Both the position numbers and the translations under genes were made by a program. Shown here one piece after another: positions 56,453-64,000 of a DNA stretch of 64,000 nt. Where the stretch lies: assembly GCF_000737325.1 (NCBI RefSeq), contig NZ_CP011125.1, positions 5,084,001 to 5,148,000 of the forward strand, written 5' to 3'. The stretch is from Sandaracinus amylolyticus. Lineage in GTDB: Bacteria > Myxococcota_A > Polyangia > Polyangiales > Sandaracinaceae. Position 1 is the stretch's first letter, and the number at the start of each line of letters is the position of its first letter. The notes under the pieces were generated by a model, which saw only the letters and a program-made list of their open reading frames with translations, made no database searches and had not been told where the DNA came from.

Positions 56453-57480
56453 GACGCGACCTCGCGCGCCGCGACCAGCGCGTCGAGCCGGGGGCCGATG
56501 CGCTCGATCGCCAGCGTCTCCGCGCCCGCGTCGCGCGCCGCACGCGGCATCCCGAACACGGTGCTCGTCGCCTCGTCCTGCGCGATGGCCACGCCGCCGG
56601 CGCGCCGCAGCGACACCAGGCCGCTCGCTCCATCGCGCCCCATGCCGCTGAGCACCACGCCTGCGGCGCGCGCGCCGGTCGACGCGAGCGACGAGAACAA
56701 GCGCGTCGCGGAGGGACGATGCCCTTCGATCGCCGCGTCGCGATCGAAGCGCACCCGCGCGCCGCGCTCGACGGCGACGTGCACGTCGTCGGGCGCGATG
56801 CGCACGTCGCCGGCGCGCAGCACCTCGCCCTCGCGCGCGAGCCGCACCCGCAGCGCGCACGCGTCGTCGAGCCACCGCGCCAGCCCCTCGGCCAACCCCG
56901 GCGCGAGGTGCTGCACGATCACGATCGGCGCGGCGAACGTCTTCGGCAGCGACGCGAGCACCGTCGCGATCGCGACCGGTCCTCCGGTCGACGCGGCGAT
57001 GCCGACGATCTCCACGCGCGCGCCCGACGTCGCGACCTCGTGACGCAGCCGCGGCGGCGGCGCGCTCGGCGACGTCATCATCGGCACCTGCGCGAGCGCC
57101 ACGATCCGACGCCGCAGGTCGTCGTGCTCCCCCGCGCTCCAGCCCTGCCGCGGATGCGGCCGCCGCACCACGTCGGCCGCGCCGCGCCGCATCGCCTCGA
57201 ACGCGAGCCCACGCGCGTCGTCGCGGGTCACGACGAGGATGCGCGCCGCCTGCGCCGCGCGGATGCGCGCGATCGCCGCGAGCCCGTCGAGCCGCGGCAT
57301 GTGCACGTCCATCGTGATCACGGTCGGACGCAGCGCCGCCGCCAGCTCGATCGCGCGCAACCCGTCGTGCGCGATCCCCACCACGCGCATCCGCGGATCC
57401 GCGTCGATCACCGTGCGCAACGCCTCCGCACAGAGCGGTGAGTCGTCGGCGACGAGCACCCGGATCGCGCGTGCCGTCAC
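56449..57480 (-). CDS. cheB: CheB methylesterase
   Basis: 343 residues from GTG 57480. REC domain 5-125 with Asp pair VADDS, phospho-acceptor Asp58 (ITMDVHMP) and ARILVVTRDD; the usual switch Lys is replaced by Arg107 in VVRRPHP. Effector domain catalytic triad Ser164 (IAASTGGP), His191 (VQHLAP), Asp283 (SGMGRDGASG). It removes methyl groups from, or deamidates, MCPs when phosphorylated by CheA. Overlaps cheA by GTGA. Confidence 0.93.
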   Translation of the reverse strand: MTARAIRVLVADDSPLCAEALRTVIDADPRMRVVGIAHDGLRAIELAAALRPTVITMDVHMPRLDGLAAIARIRAAQAARILVVTRDDARGLAFEAMRRGAADVVRRPHPRQGWSAGEHDDLRRRIVALAQVPMMTSPSAPPPRLRHEVATSGARVEIVGIAASTGGPVAIATVLASLPKTFAAPIVIVQHLAPGLAEGLARWLDDACALRVRLAREGEVLRAGDVRIAPDDVHVAVERGARVRFDRDAAIEGHRPSATRLFSSLASTGARAAGVVLSGMGRDGASGLVSLRRAGGVAIAQDEATSTVFGMPRAARDAGAETLAIERIGPRLDALVAAREVAS

Positions 57481-59501
57481 GAGCGCTCGCCCTCTCGCCG
57501 CGGCGTCGCCAGGTGCGCGCCGACCACTCGTCGGACCTCGTCGAGCTCGATCCGGTTCTTCACGAGGTACGCGTCCGCGCCGAGCTCGGATGCGCGCTGC
57601 AGGTCCGCGGGCGCCCATCGCGTCGAGAGCACGATCACGGGCAGCGACGACCAAGCGGGCTCGGCGCGCACGCGCCGCAGCAGCTCGAACCCGTCGACGA
57701 CGGGCATGTCGAGATCGGTGAGCACGAGGTCGGGCTTCGACGACGCGATGAGCTCCAGCGCCGATCGTCCGTCGACCGCCTCGATCACCTCGAGCTGCAT
57801 CTCGCGGAGGATGGACACCACGACATCGCGCGTGAGCTCGGAGTCGTCCGCGACCAGCACGCGCTTGCTCCGCGCTCGCGCGCGCTCGCTGTCCGCGGCG
57901 CCCGCGATCGCGCGCCCCGCGTCCGCGCGACGGAACAGCTCGCCCACGTCGAGCGCCACCGCGAGCTCGCCGTTCGCGAGCAAGGCCACGCTGCGCACCA
58001 GCGTCGCCCCCTCGAGGAACGGATCGAGCCGGTGCTGCAGCACCGGCAGCGTGCCCACGACGCGATCGACCGCGACCGCGACGCGCCGCCCGCCGTGCGC
58101 GATCACGAGCGCGCTCGATCGCTCCCGCGGATCGCGCCGCGCGCGCCCGAGGAGCGTCGCGAGATCGAAGAGCGGAACCGGCGCGCCGTCGACGCGCAGC
58201 GCGAGCCCGCGACCCACCGTCTCCACGCTCGACGCGACCATCTCCTCGAGCCGCTCGACGTCCTGCGGAGCGAGCGCGTAGCGCGCGTCGTCCGCCATCG
58301 CGCAGAGCATCGGCGCGAGCAGCGCCGACATCGGCACCTCGATCGAGAACGTCGCGCCCGCGCCCGCGATCGTGCGCAGACCGAGCCGCCCGCCCACCGA
58401 CTCGACGCGCCGCTTCACCACGTCGAGGCCCACACCGCGCCCCGACACGTCGCTGACCGTGCGTCGCGTGCTGAGCCCGCGACGGCACAGCCGCTCGAGG
58501 ATCTCCTCGTCGTCGAGCGTCGTCACGTCCTCGGCTGCGCCGATGCCACGCTCGCGGAGCGCGGCCTGGAGCGCGAGCACGTCGACGCCGCGCCCGTCGT
58601 CGCGCACCTCGATGCGCACCAGCGAGCCCTCGGTGCTCGCGTCGAGCTCGAGCGTGCCCTCGCGGTTCTTGCCGTGATCGCGCCGCACGTCGGGCGGCTC
58701 GAGCCCGTGATCGACCGCGTTGCGCACGAGGTGCAGCATCGGCTCCGCGATCACGTCGAGCACCTGTCGATCGACCTGCACGTCGGCGCCGCGCACCTCG
58801 ACGCGCAGCTCCTTGCCGAGCTCCCTCGCGAGCTGCTGCGCCGCGCGCGGGAAGCGCTCGAACAACGTTCCGAGCGGGACCATCCGCACCTCGCGCACGT
58901 GCGAGACGAGCTGATCGATGCGCACGTGCTGATCGAACGCGAGCTGCCTCATCGCGACGACGAGCCGACGCAGATCGGCCGCGGCGCGCGCCCGCGCAGT
59001 CGCGTCGTCGCCGCGCGTCCGGATCGCATCGGCGATGTCCGAGAGCCCTTCGATCGCGCGCTGGAGATCGCTCTCGCCGATCCGCAGCTCGCCGACGGTG
59101 CGCGCGATGCGCGAGACCGCGCCGACGTCGACGCGCAGCACCGCACCGCCCGCGCTCCGCGCGAGACGCTCGGCCCAGTCGTCGCCGCCTTCGCCTCGCG
59201 GGGCGTCGTCGTCGACCGCGACCTCGATCGCGTCGAGGCGCGCGAGCAACGACGCGACCTGCTCGCCCGAGAGCGCGCCCTCGCCTGCGGCCGCGAGCGC
59301 TTCTTCCACCTCGTGCAGCGCGTTCGCGACGTCGCCCTCGCCGACGATGCGCGCCTCGCCCTTCATCGTGTGGACCTCGCGGCGCAGCTCCGCGCCACGC
59401 TCCGCGACGTCGTCTCCCCGACCGAGCGCCGCGAGGTGCGCGCGGATCACGACGAGCCTCTCGCGCGCGAGCACGCGGAAGCGCGCCTGGAACGAGCTCA
59501 C
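57477..59501 (-). CDS. cheA: Hybrid CheA kinase with C-terminal receiver
   Basis: 674 residues from GTG 59501. Hpt domain with His44 in EVHTMKGEARIVG; a short linker and no separate P2; dimerisation helices (RMVPLGTLFERFPRAAQQL is CheA-like); HATPase with LHLVRNAVDHGLE, VRDDGRGVD and SDVSGRGVGLDVVK; a CheW-like P5 domain; then a receiver (RVLVADDSELTRDVV, LTDLDMPVVDGFEL, YLVKNR). It reads MCP state and phosphorylates CheB and receivers; the own REC may act as a phosphate sink, as in FrzE. Confidence 0.94.
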   Translation of the reverse strand: MSSFQARFRVLARERLVVIRAHLAALGRGDDVAERGAELRREVHTMKGEARIVGEGDVANALHEVEEALAAAGEGALSGEQVASLLARLDAIEVAVDDDAPRGEGGDDWAERLARSAGGAVLRVDVGAVSRIARTVGELRIGESDLQRAIEGLSDIADAIRTRGDDATARARAAADLRRLVVAMRQLAFDQHVRIDQLVSHVREVRMVPLGTLFERFPRAAQQLARELGKELRVEVRGADVQVDRQVLDVIAEPMLHLVRNAVDHGLEPPDVRRDHGKNREGTLELDASTEGSLVRIEVRDDGRGVDVLALQAALRERGIGAAEDVTTLDDEEILERLCRRGLSTRRTVSDVSGRGVGLDVVKRRVESVGGRLGLRTIAGAGATFSIEVPMSALLAPMLCAMADDARYALAPQDVERLEEMVASSVETVGRGLALRVDGAPVPLFDLATLLGRARRDPRERSSALVIAHGGRRVAVAVDRVVGTLPVLQHRLDPFLEGATLVRSVALLANGELAVALDVGELFRRADAGRAIAGAADSERARARSKRVLVADDSELTRDVVVSILREMQLEVIEAVDGRSALELIASSKPDLVLTDLDMPVVDGFELLRRVRAEPAWSSLPVIVLSTRWAPADLQRASELGADAYLVKNRIELDEVRRVVGAHLATPRREGERS

Positions 59502-59878
59502 GTGCTCCCTCCCGCGACGCGATCGACGTCGAGCTCGAACCCGAAGCCGTCGTCGAACGCGACCAGCGCGGCGATGCCGAGCCGCTCGTGCAGCGATCCC
59601 AACCAGCTCGGCAATGGCCGGAACGCCTCGACGCGCAGCGATCGCACGAGCACGCGCTCTGCCGCCACGAGCCACGCGCCTCCGTCGACCTGCAGCGCGC
59701 GCCGGCCGAGCTCGGCGACGCTCTGCGCGTCGAGCGCGACGCCCATCCGCGCCGCGAGATCGTGCGTCACGCCCTCCGCGCGCGATGCGTCCTCGATCGC
59801 GCTCACGCGCCGCGCGTCGACGACGAGCCGCACCGCCGCGAGCGGCACCACCACGACCGACGTCGCGAGCTCACGCAC
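59498..59878 (-). CDS. Divergent CheW-like protein
   Basis: 126 residues from GTG 59878, overlapping cheA by 4 bp and cheW by 8 bp. The pattern of short strands (VVVPLAAVRLVVDARRVSAIED, GGAWLVAAERVLVRSLRVEAF, ALVAFDDGFGFELDVDRV) follows the CheW beta-barrel outline but lacks the conserved VRG-x-x-x-P-x-DL motif seen in its neighbour. It may be a specialised or degenerate scaffold. The position between cheW and cheA, with overlaps on both sides, argues that it is expressed. Confidence 0.6.
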   Translation of the reverse strand: MRELATSVVVVPLAAVRLVVDARRVSAIEDASRAEGVTHDLAARMGVALDAQSVAELGRRALQVDGGAWLVAAERVLVRSLRVEAFRPLPSWLGSLHERLGIAALVAFDDGFGFELDVDRVAGGST

Positions 59879-60305
59879 GCGCCGCCTCCAGCATCCGCTC
59901 GACGTCGAGCACCACCGCGATCGCGTCGCCGAGATCGAGCTGCGCCTGCGCGTGCTCGCGCAGCTCGGGCGGCTGCACGCTCGCTGGCGGCGCGAGGCTC
60001 TCCTCGTCGATCGCGCGGACGCCCACGACGACGTCGCAGATCAGCCCGACCCGATAGCCCGCGGCGCGCACCACGAGCACGCGCGGCTCACGATCCTCCG
60101 ACCGCACCGCGTCACCGAGCCCGAGGAAGATCCGCAGATCGAGCAGCGGGACCGCATCACCGCGCACCGCGACGATCCCCGCGACGTGCGCGGGCACGCC
60201 CGGCACGATCGTCGGCGCGTCGCACGGCACGATCTCGTCGACGTGCTCCGCGGCGATCGCGAGCTGCGCGGTCGCCACCCGGAAGCGCACCACCTGCTGC
60301 CCCAC
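59871..60305 (-). CDS. cheW: CheW coupling protein
   Basis: 144 residues. CheW features: QQVVRFRVATAQLAIAAEHVDEIV, VAGIVAVRGDAVPLLDLRIFLGL (the hallmark RG-x-x-x-P-x-x-DL loop), GYRVGLICDVVVGV and a C-terminal DLGDAIAVVLDVERML. It links MCPs with CheA in the signalling array. Starts 3 bp after the response-regulator gene. Confidence 0.92.
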   Translation of the reverse strand: MGQQVVRFRVATAQLAIAAEHVDEIVPCDAPTIVPGVPAHVAGIVAVRGDAVPLLDLRIFLGLGDAVRSEDREPRVLVVRAAGYRVGLICDVVVGVRAIDEESLAPPASVQPPELREHAQAQLDLGDAIAVVLDVERMLEAARA

Positions 60306-60308
60306 GCG

Positions 60309-61055
60309 TCAGCCCTCGACGCCGTCGAGCGCGAGCGCCTCGACCAGTCGCTCCACACGATCCGCGCGCGTCCACCACACCACGTCGGGCGGCCACACGC
60401 GCTCCTCGCGCCCTCCTTCGTCGACGACGACGATGCGCCCGCGCAGCCGCGCGTCGACCTCGAGCGCCTTGCGCCACAACGTCGCCGCGCTGAGATCGCG
60501 CAGCGCGCTCCCGAGCACGACGCTGCGCAGCGCATCACGCGCGTAGAGCACGCGCAGCGCCTCGGTCCCCGAGTCCGTCGCCTGCACCGTCGCGCGCGTG
60601 CCGATCGCGTCACGCACCAGCGCCTGCGTCGCGCTGCTCGCCGCGACGAGCACACCGGCCGCGCGCCCGCGCGCCTTGCGCGCACCGTGCGCGAGCCAGC
60701 GCGACACCTCCGCGAGCAGCTCGCGCGGGTTGCCCGTCTTGCGCACGAAGCCGTCGGCCCCGCACTCCTTCACGAGCGTGACGAGCTCGTCCGCCGGACG
60801 ATCCGAGTGCAACACGATCACGCTGTCGTGTGTCGTGCGGCTACCGCGGAGTGACTGCGATATCTCGGTGCCCGTCACGAGCGGCATCGAGACGTCCATC
60901 AGCACCAACGCGGGTCGCTCTCGTAAGATCGCGGCGCTCGCTCCGACCGCGACCGATCGCGCGACGACCTCGTACCCTGCGCCGCGCAGCACCGATCCCA
61001 CGACCTCGATGATCAGCGGGCTGTCATCGACGATCATGATCTTCACCTTGCTCAT
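60309..61055 (-). CDS. Tandem response-regulator protein
   Basis: 248 residues from ATG 61055; first gene of the chemosensory operon. The N-terminal receiver is complete: VDDSP, phospho-acceptor in LVLMDVSMPLVTG, Ser in VIVLHSDRP, switch Lys in FVRKTG (KT rather than KP). The C-terminal half (about 135-248) has the same length as a receiver and begins AGVLVAASSATQALV, but it lacks the Asp acceptor and Lys and so is a pseudo-receiver. It probably serves as the operon's CheY-like output with a protein-binding second domain. The 104-bp region upstream (61056-61159) holds its likely promoter but no convincing -35/-10. Confidence 0.8.
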   Translation of the reverse strand: MSKVKIMIVDDSPLIIEVVGSVLRGAGYEVVARSVAVGASAAILRERPALVLMDVSMPLVTGTEISQSLRGSRTTHDSVIVLHSDRPADELVTLVKECGADGFVRKTGNPRELLAEVSRWLAHGARKARGRAAGVLVAASSATQALVRDAIGTRATVQATDSGTEALRVLYARDALRSVVLGSALRDLSAATLWRKALEVDARLRGRIVVVDEGGREERVWPPDVVWWTRADRVERLVEALALDGVEG

Positions 61056-61159
61056 CGACGTGCGATCACGGCACGAACGACGGGTCGATCACAAGGAACT
61101 CGTGATACCCCCGGCCCGGCTCACGCGTCGGTGCGACATGCGCAACATCGGACGACGAT

Positions 61160-62245
61160 TCACGAATTCGCCCACCGTCGATCCTTGATTCGCTTGAGAC
61201 CTGCGGCGCCCCAGCTGGCGATCACCAAGAGCGTCGCGGCGAGCGCGCACGCACCGATCGAGAGCCCTTCGCGCAGCCGCGAGACCTCGGCGAAGCGCCC
61301 GTAGCAGAGCGGCACGTGGAACGCGTACGCCCACAGCGACCCCTGCCCCATCACCACCACGGCCCAGCGCACACGCTCGGGCAAGCGCGGCGCGATCAGC
61401 GCACCGACCGCGAGCACCAGGATGCCGCGCGCGACGAGCTGCACCGCGTTCGCGATCACCGCGACGTGCGCGCGATCGAGCGGTCCCCCGAGCGCGTCGA
61501 CGAGCGCGTGCTGCGCCCACGTCCCCGCGACGATCACGACGCTCGCGGTCACGCCCATCGCGATCACGAAGGATGTCGGCGCCCCCGCGGCGCTCCTCAC
61601 GTCGCGGTTGCGCACGATCATCGCGCGCGCGACGAGGAACCCGATCGCGGCCCACGACGCGAGCGGGATCCACGGCATCCGCGTGATCCCCGGCACGTCG
61701 GCGAAGAGCCCGAGCACCCAGCCGATCGGCCCCTCGACGGTGCGCGACCACCGCGTCACCCACGGACAGATCACGATCGGCACGATCGCGATCCCGATCG
61801 CGACGCGCGTCACCACCTCCGCGCGCACCCGCTCACCGCGGATCGCGAGCGCGAGCGACGCGAGCGAGAGCCCGATGACGTGGAGCACGTCCGCGCGCAG
61901 CCACGTGACGATCCCTTCGGAGCCGTCGACGATCGCGGAGAACGCATTGAGCGCGTAGCCCACCACGACGATCTGCAGCGCGCGCGACAGCACCGCGCGA
62001 CGCACGTCCGCGGCGCGCTCGCCCTTCACGGCCGCGGCCTCGACCCGCAGCGCGAGCGACGCGCCCGCGAGCACGAGGAACGCCGGGAGCGCGAGGGTCT
62101 GCAGGAAGACGCGCTCGATCGCGTACCACGTCGTCTCGCGCGCCTCGGGCGAGGTCCATGCGTCGAAAGCGTGCCCCTGCACCATCAACATCGACGCGAT
62201 CCCGCGAGCGACGTCGATGCCCTGCACGCGCGCGGGCTTCGTCAC
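61160..62245 (-). CDS. HGSNAT/DUF1624-like membrane acyltransferase
   Basis: 361 residues from GTG 62245 (GTGA overlap with namZ). The N-terminus RVQGIDVARGIASMLMVQGHAFDAW carries the R-x-x-x-D-x-x-RG and a following His typical of heparan-alpha-glucosaminide N-acetyltransferase-like proteins; about ten membrane helices follow. Such enzymes move acetyl groups across the membrane onto amino sugars or other acceptors. Cotranscription with namZ hints at a peptidoglycan-sugar substrate, which is an inference. YeiB/OpgC-type acyltransferases are the alternative. Confidence 0.75.
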   Translation of the reverse strand: MTKPARVQGIDVARGIASMLMVQGHAFDAWTSPEARETTWYAIERVFLQTLALPAFLVLAGASLALRVEAAAVKGERAADVRRAVLSRALQIVVVGYALNAFSAIVDGSEGIVTWLRADVLHVIGLSLASLALAIRGERVRAEVVTRVAIGIAIVPIVICPWVTRWSRTVEGPIGWVLGLFADVPGITRMPWIPLASWAAIGFLVARAMIVRNRDVRSAAGAPTSFVIAMGVTASVVIVAGTWAQHALVDALGGPLDRAHVAVIANAVQLVARGILVLAVGALIAPRLPERVRWAVVVMGQGSLWAYAFHVPLCYGRFAEVSRLREGLSIGACALAATLLVIASWGAAGLKRIKDRRWANS

Positions 62246-63393
62246 CTCGGGTACAGCAGCCACGCGCGGCGCTCCTCGCCGAAGCGCGCCACCGCATCGC
62301 GCTCCGCGTCGAGGATCGCGTCGACATCGGCGCCCGCGTCGATCGCCTCGCGCACCTCGGGCCCACCGCACAGCAGATCGATCGCCGGCACGTGATCGAC
62401 GAACTCGTAGCGCTCGGTGCGCCACGCGAAGTCCCCGCGATGGGCGCGCGCGATCGCGGCGAGCATCCGCACGTACGCCGCGTACGGCGCGAAGCGCGCC
62501 TCGTCGGTCACGTGCACCTGCACGCCGCCGCACACCATCTTCGCGTGCTTGTGGAACGTCGGCGAGAACGTCAGCGGGCGCAGGACCGCGCCCTCGATCA
62601 CCACGTCGCGCGCGAGCGCGCGCCCGTCCACGAACGGCGCGCCGAAGATCTCGAACGGCCGCGTCGTCCCGCGCCCTTCGCTGAGGTTCGTGCCCTCGAT
62701 CAGACAGCCACCGGGATACACGCGCGCGGTGTCGAGCGTCGGCATGTTCGGCGACGGCAGCACCCACGGCAGCTCCCACCCGCGCGTCGCGTCCCAGCCG
62801 TCCATCGTCACGACCTCGAGCGCGTCGATGCCGCGCAGCGACGCGACCATCGTGACGATCTCACCGATCGTCATCGCGTGCCGCACCGGCACGTCGTGGA
62901 GGCCCACGAACGAGCGATATCCCGCGCGCTGCGGCGCGCCCTCCATCACGACGCCGCCGAGCGGGTTGGGACGATCGAGGATCACCGTCGTGATCCCGAG
63001 CGCGCTCGCGGCCTCGAGACACAGCGCCGCGGTCCACACGAACGTGTAGTAGCGACTCCCGACGTCCTGCAGATCGATGACGAGCGCGTCGATGCCCGCG
63101 AGCTGCGCCGGCGTCGGCGAGAGCGACGCGAAGCTGTCCCCGTAGAGCGTGTGGATCGGCGCACCGTCCGGCGCGCGCGCATCACCCACGCCGATCATGT
63201 CCTGCGCCTCGCCGCCGAAGCCGTGCTCCGGCCCGAAGTACGCGACGATCTCCGCGCCTGCGCGCGTCAGCACGCTCGACGCATGCTCGAACGTCGACGT
63301 CACGCTCGCCGGATGCGCGACGAGCCCGACGCGCCGCCCGCGCAGCGACGTCACCTCTCCGCGCGCGACGCGCTCCAGCCCGGTGCGCGTCAC
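62242..63393 (-). CDS. NamZ-like exo-beta-N-acetylmuramidase (DUF1343)
   Basis: 383 residues from GTG 63393, overlapping pyrB by 4 bp. DUF1343 motifs: [119 protein letters not shown]. Family members release terminal MurNAc from peptidoglycan fragments. No signal peptide is visible, so it may act on imported or cytosolic fragments rather than in the periplasm; many relatives are exported. Confidence 0.85.
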   Translation of the reverse strand: MTRTGLERVARGEVTSLRGRRVGLVAHPASVTSTFEHASSVLTRAGAEIVAYFGPEHGFGGEAQDMIGVGDARAPDGAPIHTLYGDSFASLSPTPAQLAGIDALVIDLQDVGSRYYTFVWTAALCLEAASALGITTVILDRPNPLGGVVMEGAPQRAGYRSFVGLHDVPVRHAMTIGEIVTMVASLRGIDALEVVTMDGWDATRGWELPWVLPSPNMPTLDTARVYPGGCLIEGTNLSEGRGTTRPFEIFGAPFVDGRALARDVVIEGAVLRPLTFSPTFHKHAKMVCGGVQVHVTDEARFAPYAAYVRMLAAIARAHRGDFAWRTERYEFVDHVPAIDLLCGGPEVREAIDAGADVDAILDAERDAVARFGEERRAWLLYPR

Positions 63394-64000
63394 CCCTGCG
63401 TGCCCGGGCCGGCGCCCGCTTCACCCGCGAGCAGATAGAGCACCGCCATGCGCACCGCGACGCCGGCCTCGACCTGATCGAGGATCGCGCTGCGCGCGTG
63501 ATCCGCGACCTCCGGCGAGATCTCGACGCCGCGGTTCATCGGCCCGGGGTGCATGACGATCGCGTCCGGCTTCGCGTAGCCCAGCGTGCGCGGCGAGATG
63601 CCGAACGTGCGGCTGTACTCGCGCATGCTCGGGAGGAGCGCGCCCTCGAGCCGCTCGCGCTGGATGCGGAGCACCATCACGACGTCGGCGCCTTCGAGCG
63701 CGGGCTCGAGCCGATCGAATACTTTGACCCCCAACGATTCGACCTCGCTGGGCATCAGCGTGCGCGGCCCGACCACGCGCACCTCGCTCCCGAAGAGCCG
63801 CAGGAGGAGCGCGTTGCTGCGCGCGACGCGCGAGTGCGCGACGTCCCCGCAGATCGTCACGACCAGCTTCGACAGCGTGCCCTTCGCGCGGCGGATCGTG
63901 AACGCGTCGAGCAGCGCCTGCGTGGGGTGCTCGTGCGCGCCGTCGCCCGCGTTGACGATGCTGCACCCGACGCGCTCGCTGACGTAGTGCGGCGCGCCCG
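63390..64000 (-). CDS. pyrB: Aspartate carbamoyltransferase, C-terminal part (5' end outside the window)
   Basis: The visible part of 203 residues begins [13 protein letters not shown] at the window edge. ATCase motifs: [15 protein letters not shown] (aspartate and carbamoyl-phosphate site), [58 protein letters not shown]. Catalyses the committed step of pyrimidine synthesis. The 3' TGA overlaps namZ by GTGA. The truncation is due to the window end and not to a mutation. Confidence 0.95.
   Translation of the reverse strand, partial: GAPHYVSERVGCSIVNAGDGAHEHPTQALLDAFTIRRAKGTLSKLVVTICGDVAHSRVARSNALLLRLFGSEVRVVGPRTLMPSEVESLGVKVFDRLEPALEGADVVMVLRIQRERLEGALLPSMREYSRTFGISPRTLGYAKPDAIVMHPGPMNRGVEISPEVADHARSAILDQVEAGVAVRMAVLYLLAGEAGAGPGTQG

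Noticed and set aside
63390-64000. Broken pyrB pseudogene
   Set aside because: The frame continues with ATCase motifs right to base 64000; the missing part is outside the window.

Overview
The window is very GC-rich (roughly 70% or more), its genes are packed tightly on both strands, and most same-strand neighbours overlap by ATGA, GTGA or TGATG. Several features point to a myxobacterium (Myxococcota), plausibly a Sandaracinus/Polyangiales-type organism: secreted proteins with low-complexity Asp/Ala/Gly linkers after a lipobox, a C-terminal MYXO-CTERM-like sorting tail, an oleABCD long-chain olefin cluster, an MglA-type GTPase beside a PocR histidine kinase, and a protein kinase fused to a sigma-54 activator. 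The species is inferred, not shown. No tRNA, rRNA, CRISPR array, transposase or plasmid/phage replication gene was recognised.

Layout. (a) 1-4.1 kb is an accessory patch: the 3' half of an RHS polymorphic-toxin gene with a translationally coupled downstream gene (probable immunity protein), a head-to-head scar with another gene lacking an obvious start region, and two small genes resembling SCO4402-type and DUF2019-type families. (b) 4.1-5.5 kb holds a TPR protein divergent from a GT2 glycosyltransferase. (c) 5.5-18.1 kb is one long minus-strand run: TetR regulator, AmpG-like MFS transporter, coaD, metallo-beta-lactamase-fold hydrolase, PhoD-like phosphatase, oleA-oleB-oleC, a SpoIIAA-like protein, an esterase lipoprotein, oleD, a PI-PLC-X lipoprotein and a PhoX-like protein. 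(d) 18.2-33.2 kb is mixed: a RlmM-like methyltransferase, a large membrane protein, rpoH-rsmI, several secreted or surface proteins (one with TIG, beta-propeller and MYXO-CTERM regions), a nested palindromic intergenic region, a TPR regulator with two HTH domains and a DUF72 protein.

(e) 33.3-41.5 kb is a signalling block: a 1582-residue kinase/STAND/TPR/GAF/sigma-54-AAA/Fis protein faces a minus-strand operon of a small membrane protein, an MglA-like GTPase, a PocR-type histidine kinase and thiL. (f) 41.6-53.7 kb is the dcw cell-wall and division cluster, mraZ-rsmH-ftsL-ftsI(PASTA)-murE-murF-mraY-murD-ftsW-murG. It has a good sigma-70 promoter, and phased GTGG repeats typical of MraZ operators lie just downstream of the -10. 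It ends at a strong hairpin after murG; murC, murB, ddl, ftsQ, ftsA and ftsZ are not present. (g) 53.7-61.1 kb is a complete minus-strand chemosensory operon: response regulator, CheW, divergent CheW-like protein, CheA-REC, CheB, CheR-TPR and a membrane MCP. (h) 61.1-64 kb holds pyrB (cut by the window edge), namZ and a HGSNAT/DUF1624-like membrane acyltransferase, coupled by GTGA overlaps.

Functionally, the dcw genes build lipid II and the septal synthase, while NamZ and the AmpG-like transporter suggest turnover of wall fragments. The ole genes condense acyl-CoAs and process the product to a long-chain alkene. The chemosensory, MglA/PocR and kinase-sigma-54 systems are three separate sensory outputs.
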